A program made the position numbers and the translations under genes. This document shows, in pieces, positions 12,126 to 22,164 of a stretch of 64,000 bases of DNA (its first letter is position 1; every line of letters begins with the position of its first letter). The DNA is from Balaenoptera acutorostrata (Eukaryota > Chordata > Mammalia > Artiodactyla > Balaenopteridae), in NCBI RefSeq assembly GCF_949987535.1, contig NC_080069.1:47047269-47111268 (forward strand), read 5' to 3'. Under the pieces are notes generated by a model that worked only from the letters and a program-made list of their open reading frames with translations, was not told the origin of the DNA and ran no database searches.

Positions 12126-13149
12126 AAAACCTTGAACCAGAAATTATATATTATGGCATGCCCTCTGTGATATGCACTGAGTTCCTAAAGATCAAAGACT
12201 TTTATTTCCTTGAAGAATCCCATATTATATTCAGGCCAGCAGAATGGTAGACAATTTTTAAATAACAAATTGAAGTGTGGGCAGTGTATTACAATTCATA
12301 CAGGGATCTTGGATCTCATTGTTAGTTTGTAAATTACTTGTGTGTGACTTGGGCACAAACTAGTAGAGAATGATTTCATCAAGGTCTCCAAATGTCTGTT
12401 AACTTTGTAACTATCTTGAATGGGGTTATGTTAAATCATCAAAATATCAGTAAATTACCCTTTTTGACTCCAAATAGCAAATGTTGAAGTATGGAAAAAA
12501 GAATTTTTCTCTTCTTGCAGATACAACCTAATATGTTCATTTCCCTAGTGTCTATATTAATGTAGCAATGATAAATTATTGTTTTAATTAGTGGGTGGTC
12601 ATTGCTGTAAAATTCAAAAAGTCAGAGGAGTTGAATAAAGCAAGCCATTTTAGAAATCTTCACCATGCAAGGTATATTTTACCTGCATTTAAAATTAACT
12701 TACAATAGATTGTGGGTTCCTTTGCTATGGTATCCGTGCTTAGACAGTTAGCAACCTATTAAAATGTCTTAATTCTGTATATCTGACCCATTTTACCATG
12801 AAAACTAGTGAGAAAAGATAAATTAATTTTAAAAGATTTTCTAGTTAGGTTATTTTTAAAGTCATGCACCTTATGCAAGTTTGGGAAAATCTCACCTAGC
12901 TGGAATGTTACAGGAAATAAATGTTCAGTTTAATATGCTTGTCTGGAAAAGAACATGCATTCATTAACTAAGTTAAAAAAAAAAAACCTTCAAAAATAAC
13001 TGCAGAAAATCTTTCTAAAATATTAGTCACCAGTATTTGAAATATATTTTCATATTACTTGATAACTCTGTATGTTGACTTTCTTCAGATGCATCTTTCT
13101 CACCATTAGGTCTCATTCTAGAAAGACAGTTTCAGGCAGTTTAATAGAC
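12126..13149. other. No recognised gene or repeat
   Basis: Unique-looking sequence of mixed composition. I see no repeat I can name, no long frame and no RNA gene. Confidence 0.5.
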
Positions 13150-13161
13150 AAGAGTGAATGA

Positions 13162-13459
13162 ACTTAGAGACTTAGAGAATGAACTTATGGTGAGCAGAGG
13201 GTAAGGATGGGGGCGGAGAGATAGGGAGTTTGGGATTGACAGGTACACACTGCTATATTTAAAATGGATAACCAACAAGGACCTACTGTACAGCACAGGG
13301 AACTCTGCTTAATATTATGTAACAACCTAATTGGGAAAAGAATTTGAAAAAGAATAGATACATGTATATGTATAACTGAATCACTTTGTTGTACACCTGA
13401 AACTAACACAACATTGTTAATCAACTATACTCCAATATAAAATAAAAAGTCTAGAAAAA
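13162..13459 (+). mobile_element. L1 3' end, short 5'-truncated insertion
   Basis: This is L1 3'UTR only, from about GGTGAGCAGAGGG to CTATACTCCAATATAAAATA, with the block CCTACTGTACAGCACAGGGA in the middle. The 12-bp repeat AAGAGTGAATGA stands at 13150-13161 and 13460-13471, giving clean target-site duplications for a roughly 300-bp insertion. The tail is short. Confidence 0.9.
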
Positions 13460-13471
13460 AAGAGTGAATGA

Positions 13472-14639
13472 GCAAAAATTCGAGGTTATTCCCTAGAGGA
13501 TGCCTAACATAACTTAAATTGCCTATAGTAGTATGCTTTTGCGTGACTCCTTTTTTCCAAAGTGAACGAATATTTTTAATGTATATAAGTTTTATAATCA
13601 ATCATATCCCATATAATTTTCATATTTTTTTATATTTTAAGTATTCTATATCAGAAACAAATGTATAACATTTTCATAAATTTTCCATAATTTTTTGATC
13701 AAAATTGTACTTTTTTAGTTGATAATTATAGATTAATTTTATTTAAATAATTAGCTCTAGAGATAATCCTAAATATTATTTTCTAAAGAACTTTCAATTT
13801 TCAGATGAGAGCTAGAAATCAGCAATACATCTCTTAAGTGTAAGGTTAATATACTTTTCATAAAGCTTTGTTGCATCTACTACCTTAACTTATTCAGGAA
13901 TAATAACCTAAAAAGAATACTTGAGGCAAGGAATAAAAAGTGTTCTAAGTCATTTTTACTGTTTAGGTACACAGCATAAAATTAGAAAAATAAAGAAGTG
14001 TATAAAGACATACATACACAACAATTTCCCAGGATCCCACCCTCTAGCCATAACCACTCACAGCTTCTTCGGAGTATTTCTTTCCACTGTTTTTCTCTTC
14101 ATGCATATACATGTATGTACCTTCATAATGAAGGTCATGTTGCATGTAAACCTGATTTTACTCAATATTAAATTAAATAAATATCAGAATTTCACTCAAC
14201 TTTGTATCATATTTATTGCCTTATAATATGAACATTTCTTAAAAATGACTGCATTAATGGGTATATAATATTCTAAATATAGATGTGTCATAATTCACTT
14301 AGTTCAACAATGATGAATATTTATGTTTCAAATTTTTCTATTTAATGACATAATTAATATCATAGAACATAAATATAGTATTGTCTTTTGGATTAGGATA
14401 TATTCATAATGATATATTTTAATAGAGATTTGAATTAAAATTATTTTAGAAGTATTAAAAGCTTCCATAGATCTTAAATGAGTTGCCATTAAGCAGGTGT
14501 AATTAATGAATGGTTTATATCCAAAATTAAATATATATGTCTCAGAAGATAAATTATGTACATGATTATCTTTCTGGTAGTTTAGATAAAATGAAGGAAA
14601 ATTTAGCAAACTCATATGTAATTGGTTAGCCTATAATAG
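13472..14639. other. AT-rich, possible very old L1 antisense
   Basis: Mostly unassigned AT-rich DNA. The stretch 14110-14340 (GACTGCATTAATGGGTATAT, then GTTCAACAATGATGAATATT) resembles the antisense of the ORF2 C-terminal part of very old L1 copies, but too loosely to call firmly. The 101-codon frame at 13921-14226 has no recognisable protein. Confidence 0.35.
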
Positions 14640-14765
14640 TGAATTTAGCTGTGTGACTTTGTAAATGTTACTTAACCTCTCAGTGCTTCCTTTTCCTCAA
14701 CAGTTAATGGAGGTAATAATAGTTCCCATTCATAGAGTTGTGCATGGCACAAAATGAGTGATGAC
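14640..14765 (+). mobile_element. MIR SINE, sense
   Basis: A clear MIR core is present: TAGCTGTGTGACTTTGTAAA, GTTACTTAACCTCTCAGTGC, TTCCTCAACAGTTAATGGAG and GTAATAATAGTTCC. The tRNA-like head is missing or decayed. Confidence 0.85.
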
Positions 14766-14787
14766 AGATAGATAGATAGATAGATGA
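14765..14787 (+). repeat. (GATA)n microsatellite
   Basis: Five to six GATA units stand directly after the MIR remnant. Confidence 0.9.
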
Positions 14788-14911
14788 TAAATAAAAAGAA
14801 AGACAGATAATTAATTATTGCTAAAACATTCAAAGTTGTTTTAGGTATAGTTGTATATTATATTTTGATGAGAGAAAAATACCATATCATATTTTTTTAC
14901 TGTAACTTTGT

Positions 14912-15175
14912 AATATATATATATTTTTAATTGGAGTATAAGTGCTTTACAATGTTGTGTTAGCTTCTGCTATAGAACAAAGTCAGCTATATGTATACAT
15001 ATATCCCCTCCCTCTTGGGCCTCCCTCCCACAACCCCCCACCCCAATCCCACCCATCCAGGTCATCACAAAGCAACAAGCTGAGCTCCCTGTGCTATACA
15101 GCAACTTCCCACTAGCCATCTATTTTACACATGGTAGTGTATATATGTCAGTGCTACTCTCTCAATTCATATATT
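14912..15175 (-). mobile_element. L1 3' end, antisense
   Basis: The reverse complement of the L1 3'UTR is read from TTTTTAATTGGAGTATAAGT through AATGTTGTGTTAGCTTCTGC, CCTCCCTCTTGGGCCTCC and GAGCTCCCTGTGCTATACAG. It is 5' truncated, with no coding part. Target-site duplications were not evident. Confidence 0.88.
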
Positions 15176-15617
15176 ACTTTAATCAATTGTAAAGATTATA
15201 GAGAACAAGTTAAATGAGAATAATATTTTTAAAAACATGAAAAACAGTGCTTCCTAAGAACTTTTGCTTGGTCTAATGCCTATGATCCCCAGGTTTATAA
15301 GAGAAGTGAATAATTCCATCTTTAGCAAAGACACAGAATTTAAGATTTCTACTCAAGAGCTTTACCAACTGTCTTCTCTCTGCTGATGTATAATAAAATT
15401 AAGGGAACAAATATCTATCTAAAGCTGAGCCTGAGATAAATGTTTTATAGCTCTCAGTATAAGACAGCAGGTAGAATACATAATCTGGCATTTCTTCTAT
15501 TAGCACAATAATAAGATACAAAGGCCTTTTGCACTGTGGTCCTTCCTTGAGGGAACAAAAGAAAGTGCCAAGGATATGGAATCTCTTTTCCTTTATGGTC
15601 CTAGTGATTTATAACTA
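15176..15617. other. No recognised gene or repeat
   Basis: Unique-looking sequence between an L1 3' end and a Tigger-type element. Nothing can be assigned. Confidence 0.5.
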
Positions 15618-16120
15618 CAGTAGTCTCCCCTTATCCATGGTTTCACTTTCTGTGGTTTCAGTTACCTGTGGTCAATCTCGGTCCAAAAGTAGTAAATGGA
15701 AAATTCCAGGAATAAACAATTCCTAGGTTTTAAATTGCATGCCATTCTGAGTAGCATGATGAAATCTCATGCCATCCTGCTCCATCCCACTCAGGACGTG
15801 AATCATCCCTTTGTCCATCATATCCCACTCATTATTCACTTAGTGCAACTGTCTCTGTTATCAGATTGACTGTCAAGGTATTGCAGTGGTTCTGTTCAAA
15901 TAACCCTTACTTTACTTAATAATGGCCTCAAAGTGCAAGAGTAGTGATGCTGGCAATTTAGATATTCTCTTACTGTGCCTAATTTATAAAATAAACTTTA
16001 TCATAGGTGTGTACGTATAGGAAAAAACATAGTATATGTAGGATTCGGTACTATCTGCAGTTTCAAGCCTCCACTGGGGATCTTAGAATATATCCCCTGT
16101 AGATAAGAGGGAAACTACTA
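15618..16120 (+). mobile_element. Tigger-type DNA transposon, internally deleted
   Basis: The 5' terminal repeat CAGTAGTCTCCCCTTATC is answered at the 3' end by GATAAGAGGGAAACTACTA. A TA dinucleotide stands before the left end, as expected for TcMar elements. Inside, ATGGCCTCAAAGTGCAAGAG at 15923 keeps the first codons of a pogo/Tigger transposase (MASKCKSSDAGN). After about 17 codons the sequence jumps to the 3' noncoding end, so most of the transposase is deleted. It is nonautonomous and ancient. The exact Tigger subfamily is not certain. Confidence 0.85.
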
Positions 16121-16395
16121 CTTATATAATAAACCTGACTACATGAAAGCACACATTGTTTCAAAATGCTAACTGTTACCGCAATACACCCCAAAGCCTG
16201 GTCTTTGTAGTAATAAAATGTGGCAGCTGCCAGTGATTTCATTTACCCTATTAATTGCTGAGAAAAAGCATCCTACTCGGTTCACCGTAAAGATACACAA
16301 CACTTACTTTAAAGAACTCCTAAGAAAATGTTGGAAAAACACAGAAGAAAAGAGTAAACGAGAATGAGGCTCTGGGGTAATAGAAAGCTCTCTTG

Positions 16396-16552
16396 TGACT
16401 TCCCTGGTGGCGCAGTGCGTAAGACCCTGTGTTTCCAATGCAGGGGGTCCAGATTCAATCCCTGGTCAGGGAACTAGATCCCACATGCACGCCACAACTA
16501 AGGAGCCCATGGGCTACAACTAAGGAGCCCATGGGTCACAGCTAAGACCCGG
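16396..16552 (+). mobile_element. CHR-type tRNA-derived SINE (older type)
   Basis: The head reads GACTTCCCTGGTGGCGCAGT. A box-B-like CAATCCCTGGTCAGGGAACT follows, then a 22-bp body unit in two tandem copies (16495-16516 and 16517-16538) containing AAGGAGCCCATGGG. The 3' end runs into a GA repeat instead of an A-rich tail. CHR SINEs belong to whales, hippos and ruminants. The box B is degenerate (GATTCAATCCC), so the copy is probably silent. Confidence 0.85.
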
Positions 16553-16560
16553 TGGAAGGA

Positions 16561-16565
16561 AGGGA

Positions 16566-16598
<33 letters not shown>
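16561..16598 (+). repeat. (GA)n microsatellite
   Basis: A GGGA/GA tract with about 15 uninterrupted GA units lies between the SINE end and a Tigger1 remnant. It probably grew from the purine-rich SINE tail. Confidence 0.95.
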
Positions 16599-16600
<2 letters not shown>

Positions 16601-17028
16601 TGAAGGATTGTGGCAACCCTATATCAAGCATGTGTAATGGTGCCATTTTCCCAACAATATTTGCTCACTTCTTGTCTCTGTGTCACATTTTGGTAATTCT
16701 TGTGATATTTCAAACTTTTCATTATTATTTTACTTGTTATGGTGATCTGTAATCAGTGATTTTTGATGTTGCTATTGCAAAAAGATTACAACTTGGTGAA
16801 GGCTCAGATAGCGGTTAGCATTTTTTAGCAACAAAGTATTTTTTAATTAAGATATGTACATTATTTTTAGACATAATGCTATCACACATTTAACAGACTA
16901 CAGTATAACATAAACATAACTTTTATATGTACTAGGAAACCAAAAATTTCATGTGTCTCATTTTAGTATGATAGTCACTGTATTGCAGTGGTCCTGAACC
17001 GAACATGCATCTCTCTGAAGTATGCCTG
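16597..17028 (+). mobile_element. Tigger1-type element, internally deleted
   Basis: The left part (TTGAAGGATTGTGGCAACCC, ATATTTGCTCACTTCTTGTC, GGTGATCTGTAATCAGTGAT) is the 5' noncoding end of Tigger1. The right part (AAAAAGATTACAACTTGGTG, TTTTTTAGCAACAAAGTATT) is its 3' end, running to the terminal repeat GTATGCCTG at 17028. The two are fused near 16772-16780, so the whole transposase gene is missing. The first roughly 70 bases with the left terminal repeat are also lost, replaced by the GA tract. Orientation is that of the transposase. Confidence 0.85.
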
Positions 17029-17934
17029 TTATCCCACTAATAAAAGAGGCCAGCATTACAGACGTGGAAGCAAAAGAGATGTGAAAGTACATCCTTCAGA
17101 GATTATCTTGGGGAGAGAATTAACATTGAACACAGTAACTACAATTATGATGCACTACAAAGTTTGACACTAGTAACCACCTAAACTTATCTCCCTCTCT
17201 TGATTTCTGCTCTTCCCCCAGGTCTTTAGTATTCCTTGTGTACTTCTTTTTTTCATCTCCTTCAAGGTTTTACTAAGGGAACTTATAAATTGTCTCATTC
17301 GACCTCCTCATTTGCATATCTCAACCTATGTAATGTGCTCACCAGCTAAAATAAACATAATGGCTCTGAAGGAAACACCTAAATGGCTATTGTAATATGC
17401 TAAGGTATGTATCTAGAAGAGTAATGAAAAGAAAATTGGAAATGTAGATTTGAGTTCTAGACCACTTTTAGAAGCAATTAAATTAGATAAAGAGGTATGG
17501 AATTAGACATAGAGAAACACATTGCAAATTCTGACTATTCCACTGAAGACTAGCCATTTGATCAGAGAATAGTGATATTCAGTAATTTAATCAACATGGC
17601 AATGACTACTTGCCTGGCAATTCAAATTATTAAATATAAGGGTTTATTTGTTTTATTTATGTCAATTTAGCATATTGATCATCATCACAGATACTCTTGG
17701 TAATTACATTAAGTCTTCCAAAGAAAGCTTGTGATTTATTTTGCAGTGTCAAAAATATGTTTATTTAGGGTTTTAAATGCACTGACCTAATCAGATTACT
17801 GAACACTTGCCTAAGACTGTCAATGAGATAATCTTATATAGCCAGACTACCAACAGAGCTAAATAGTTGTGTTTTTCTCAATGAATAAAATAGTAATAAT
17901 TTAATGGTCATAGTCATGTAACAACTGTTGACTT
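17029..17934. other. No recognised gene or repeat
   Basis: AT-rich unique-looking sequence. A weak L2-like pyrimidine-rich stretch at about 17190-17300 is too diverged to call. Confidence 0.5.
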
Positions 17935-17949
17935 AAGAATCCATGGGGG

Positions 17950-18235
17950 GGCTTCCCTGGTGGCGCAGTGGTTGGGAGTCTGCCTGCTAATGCAGGGGAC
18001 ACGGGTTCGAGCCCTGGTCTGGGAAGATCCCACATGCCACGGAGCAGCTGGGCCCGTGAGCCACAATTGCTGAGCCTGCGCGTCTGGAGCCTGTGCCCCG
18101 CGACGGGAGGGGCCGCGATAGAGAAGGGCCCGCGCACCGCGATGAAGAGCGGTCCCCGCACCGCGATGAAGAGTGGCCCCCGCTTGCCGCAACTGGAGAA
18201 AGCCCTCGCACGAACCGAAGACCCAACACAGCCAA

Positions 18236-18266
<31 letters not shown>

Positions 18267-18294
18267 AAGAAAATCCTTAAAAAAAAAAAAAAAA
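17950..18294 (+). mobile_element. CHR-type SINE, full length with duplications
   Basis: A young-looking, complete tRNA-derived SINE. Head GCTTCCCTGGTGGCGCAGTG, then the GC-rich body, a (TAAA)n tract from about 18235 and a final A18 tail. The perfect 15-bp duplication AAGAATCCATGGGGG flanks it at 17935-17949 and 18295-18309. The body carries a 24-bp unit with ACCGCGATGAAGAG in two tandem copies (18134-18157, 18158-18181). It was inserted by the L1 machinery, as is usual for SINEs. The 90-140-codon frames that cross it on both strands are GC-driven and not genes. Confidence 0.97.
17961..18014 (+). promoter_or_regulatory. Pol III internal promoter (A and B boxes) of SINE
   Basis: Box A is TGGCGCAGTGG at 17961-17971. 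Box B is GGTTCGAGCCC at 18004-18014, an exact fit to GGTTCGANNCC. The spacing is typical of a tRNA-derived SINE head, so this copy could in principle be transcribed. Confidence 0.8.
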
Positions 18295-18309
18295 AAGAAT
18301 CCATGGGGG

Positions 18310-18898
18310 AAAGCACAAATTTTCATAGAACAAATAACTGAATTGTATTAAATTTAAAATTTCATCTCCAATATGCCCCACTCATGAAGTCAGAAAAAAA
18401 ATGGAACCATTTGTTCATAGAAAATTTACCTGTAATATTACCAAATTACCACCAGATTATATCAAATTTCCATTTTGCTCTTTCTGATGCAGTCATTCAT
18501 GGAAAACCAATGGGGCCCATGGAAGATAAACAAAATATCAGATAACTGGGTTTAACAGAAAACATTAAAATACAAAAGCATTCACTATTGAAAAAAGCCA
18601 TCTAAAAAGAGCCTATAAATATATGAACCATTATTTGGGTAGAAGTCTGTCCAATATTGTCTCTACTTCCATTTTTGTTAAAAGATAAATAAATAATCCT
18701 AATCTTAGGATGATATATTAATATATTTGTCTAAACATGACAAAGAACAGTTAAAGAAAGAGATTAAAGCTAGAAATTTACTATAATTCCAGATGTAAAA
18801 TCTCTGGAATCTTGACAAGGGAAAGAAATAGACAATTTGTTACTAATAGTATATTTTTTTGTCATTATCTGATCATTATTCTGAGATTAAAGTAAGTA
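18310..18898. other. No recognised gene or repeat
   Basis: AT-rich sequence between a SINE and a Tigger-type element. Nothing can be assigned. Confidence 0.5.
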
Positions 18899-19124
18899 CA
18901 GCTGACCATTGAAGAACATGGGTTTGAACTGCAGGGGTCCAATTATACATGGATTTTTTTTTTTTTTTAATAAATATGTTCTACAGTTCTACATGATCCA
19001 TGTTGGTAAAATCCACAGATGCAGAACCACAGATACTGAGGGCCAACTGTAAAGTTATACACAGATTTTTGACTGGGTAGAGGGTCAGTGCCCCAGACTC
19101 CTAGCGTTGTTCAAGGGTCAGCTA
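18899..19124 (+). mobile_element. Tigger-type MITE
   Basis: Starts CAGCTGACCATTGAAGAACA after a TA, and ends TTGTTCAAGGGTCAGCT before a TA. The ends are inverted copies of each other. Inside are GGGTTTGAACTGCAGGGGTC and, near the other end, GTTATACACAGATTTTTGAC. No coding part remains. A second copy of the same family lies in the opposite orientation at 48842-49044. Confidence 0.85.
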
Positions 19125-19319
19125 TATATTCCAAACTGCTCTTTGCAGCACAGTTACTGGAGACATCATTTTGTTGTTCCTTTTCAGTTTAAAAGAAAAG
19201 GGAATATATTATGAAAATATTTTGGAAATATTCATACTATGCAAACTAGCAATGTACGTTAGCCTACAGAAGACTGTTCTACTGTGAAGAAATCTTCAAC
19301 TTTCTAACTTAACGTTACC

Positions 19320-19865
19320 TAGTGCAATAATTAATTTTATATTTCCACTGGACAGGGTGCCTAGGCCTTTGGTCACCCAGAATGTCTGTAAGGGCGTTCT
19401 GGATGAGATTAACGTTTGAGTAGTAGACTGAGTAAAGTTGATTTCCCTCATTAATGTGGGTGGGCCCATCCAATTGGTTAAATGACTGAATAAAACAAAA
19501 GACTGACCCTCCAGCAAGTATGAGGAACTTTCTTCTACCTGACTGCCTTTGAGTAAAGGCATCAGTTTTTTTTCTGCCTTCAGATTTGAACTGAAACATC
19601 AGCTCCTCCTGGGTCTTGAGGCCACTGGGCTTCCAACTTGAACAATACTGTGGCTCTCCTAGGTCTGCAGCTTGCCAACTGCAGTTTTTGGGACTTGTAA
19701 ACCTCCATAACCACATGAGCCAACTCCTTATAATAAATCTTTCTCTCTGAGTGAGAGAAGAAGAGGCACCCTATTGGTTTTATTTCTCTGGAAATTCTAA
19801 ATAATAATCCTAGTAATATAAAGAAAATTTGGCACATATTTTTCTTTTTCTTTTGGCAGACCACT
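19320..19865 (+). mobile_element. Ancient LTR-like interspersed repeat
   Basis: It matches a repeat pattern I recognise but cannot name with certainty: GGTGCCTAGGCCTTTGGTCA, GGATGAGATTAACGTTTGAG, TAATGTGGGTGGGCCCATCC, CCTGGGTCTTGAGGCC, TTATAATAAATCTTTCTCTC and CCTATTGGTTTTATTTCTCT, in that order. The pattern resembles LTRs of old mammalian retroelements. The AATAAA near 19732 fits an LTR polyadenylation signal. The antisense frames of 88-133 codons have no recognisable protein. Confidence 0.5.
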
Positions 19866-20685
19866 AATAGCATGCTGTAGTGTGAAAGTATTTACAAATA
19901 CAGTTATGGAAAAATAAACATTTAAAAAAATACTCAACAATTTGCTAAATATATAAATTTTTTTAAATACAAATTTTTTATTTTTCTTTACTGACTAAGG
20001 TTTCTAAGGAGTTTGAAAACTATACATTTCAGCCTTTTGTGATAAGTTTACACATATCCAAAATGCATTGAAAAAAATCAAACTGTAATAAATATCATCC
20101 TGTAGAGTTCTTTTACAATTTTGACACTGGGGCTTGGAATAGAAATGTTTTATAATTAATATGAATTAACTTTTTAAAAATCAATCAAGGGACAAATAAA
20201 AGGGCAGAATTAAAACAAAAGCAAACCATAAAAAAACTAAATATAAATGAAAGGCTGATTAGGCATTGATGACCTTGCATGTAATCTTTTCATTTTACAA
20301 AAGAGGCAATGGACATGCAACAAAATATATCTCAGATTTGTTTGAGATTTTGTTTATATTTTTAATTTGGCTTATACATTCTCTACAAATGCTATGGGAA
20401 AGAAAGAAAACTAAAAACTGAGGTAAAACAGTTTATATATTACACTTGTTGATTCTGATACTATTAATGTTATTTATATGAAAATTTATTTGTTATTAAA
20501 GAGCTTGAACTTTAATTTTTTTATTCTAAAATTCTAAATTATGTAGGAAAATATTACAAAAAATGAAACATAAGGGAAAGAAATAGCATTATTTAAAATA
20601 TGTGAAATTATCAATCTGAAAAATCTAAAAGGAGTAATTAAAAATTAGTTTAATGAATAAAATGGTGAACTAAATTATCTGAATA
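19866..20685. other. AT-rich, no recognised feature
   Basis: Very AT-rich stretch between the LTR-like repeat and the start of an old L1. No gene or repeat can be named. Confidence 0.5.
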
Positions 20686-20686
20686 G

Positions 20687-22164
20687 TGAGAAGAGATCAA
20701 GATGGCAGAGTAGGAGGATGCAGAGCTCATCTCCTCCCACAAACACATTAAAAATACACCCACATGTGGGATAATCCTCACTGCAGACAAATGGGAAATA
20801 AGCAGAAAGACTCTTATACATCCAAGGTTGTAATAAATATTCACATAATGTTCAGTAGGAAGGAAAGAGAAGCAATCAGGTCAGGACCTGCACCCCTAGG
20901 AGGGGACACAGAAGAAGAAGGGGATTACATGTACTCAATAGTCCTTCCTGGGGACTGAATGGTTTGAACCACATATTGGGCTTCCCAGCTCTTGGGGGTC
21001 CAGCACCAGGAGAACAAGTCCTCTTAGCTGGTTTGAAATCCAGTGGAACTGACCATGGGTCTATAAGAAATCTAGACTCTGCTTGCTAGGATTATACACA
21101 TGCTTGATTACTCCTGAGAAAAGGTGGAGGAAGCAGATTAAAGCTGCTTGGGACTCTGGCCGGTTTCCCATGATCACCACAGCCTGAGTCAAGCACCCAC
21201 TCTGGCCCCTCTTGCTCAGTGGTGCAACTCCACACTAGGGCAAAGAATGCCATGACCAAGGAGAGTATGCAGTTGTGGGGGACAGAGCCGGCACAGCATC
21301 TGAACAGAGTGAGGGCAGCCATTCCAGGTGCTCATAGAGGTGTTAGATCAGGAGCAGTACGGAACACTGACATGTGTCCCAGGACCAACTCAGTCGGCAC
21401 CCTGGCCCATGCAGGATGCTCACTGTGGGCCCTCTTGCTCCAGCACTGCTCTCTGGGGCAAAGGTGCCAATACTTAGAGAGGGAGGAGCATACACTTAGA
21501 AGGAACATAACCAGCTCAGATCCAAACCTCAGTGTTTCTGCTCCAGAAACTAGGGACCCAACCCCATCTCCAATAGGGTGGTGATGACCACCGAGCAGAA
21601 GAGAAGCACTGGCTCACACCTGGCTCAGACTCTAGCTTCTCCATCTCCAGCCCCAACTCCTACCAAGATGATAGCTGCCAGCTCATTCTGGGGGAAGATG
21701 TGATTTGTGCTCACTTCAGATCCAGTCCTCCCACAAACACCACCAGGCACATGCAGACAGTATAGGGATATCCCACATAATGATACATCTTCAAGACCAG
21801 GAGAGGTAACTATTTCACCCAATTTCATAGAAAAAAGGGAAAGTTAAGCAAAATGAGAAGACAGAGGAATTTGTTTCAAATAAAAGAACAAGGAGAAAAT
21901 AACCCTGGGGAAAAAACTAATAAAACAGAGATAAATAATTTATGATATAAAGAAATTAAAGCATTAGTAATAAGAATGCTAACTGAACTAGGGAAAAGAA
22001 TAAGTGAACACAGTGTAAGTTTTAACAAGGAACTAGAAAATATAAAAAGAACCAATCAGAACTGCAGAATACAATAACTGAAATAAAAACACACTTAAAA
22101 AATTAACAGACTAGGTGATACAGAAGATGTATACATAAGTGTGCTCAGAAAGATAGAATAATGT
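20687..22164 (+). mobile_element. Old L1, 5' half (5'UTR and start of ORF1)
   Basis: It opens with AGAGATCAAGATGGCAGAGT, the start of a cetartiodactyl L1 5'UTR. About 1.1 kb of moderately GC-rich 5'UTR follows, then the ORF1 start region (AAGTTAAGCAAAATGAGAAG at about 21842) and the ORF1 coiled-coil coding region to 22164. There it is cut by a younger L1. The rest of this element resumes at 29301. ORF1 is broken by stops. Confidence 0.88.
20698..20706 (+). promoter_or_regulatory. YY1-like site at L1 5' end
   Basis: CAAGATGGC lies about 12 bases from the apparent 5' end. Human L1 has a YY1 site of the same form at nearly the same offset, where it fixes the transcription start. The parallel is by position and motif only. 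Confidence 0.5.

Noticed and set aside
17950..18024. tRNA gene suggested by intact A and B boxes
   Set aside because: The sequence continues into the CHR SINE body and tail with target-site duplications. It is a tRNA-derived SINE head and does not fold as a complete tRNA.
17901..18326. 141-codon minus-strand frame and 90-109-codon frames in the same place
   Set aside because: They cross the CHR-type SINE, which is GC-rich and poor in stops on both strands. The same frames recur at the SINE copies near 35500 and 56200.
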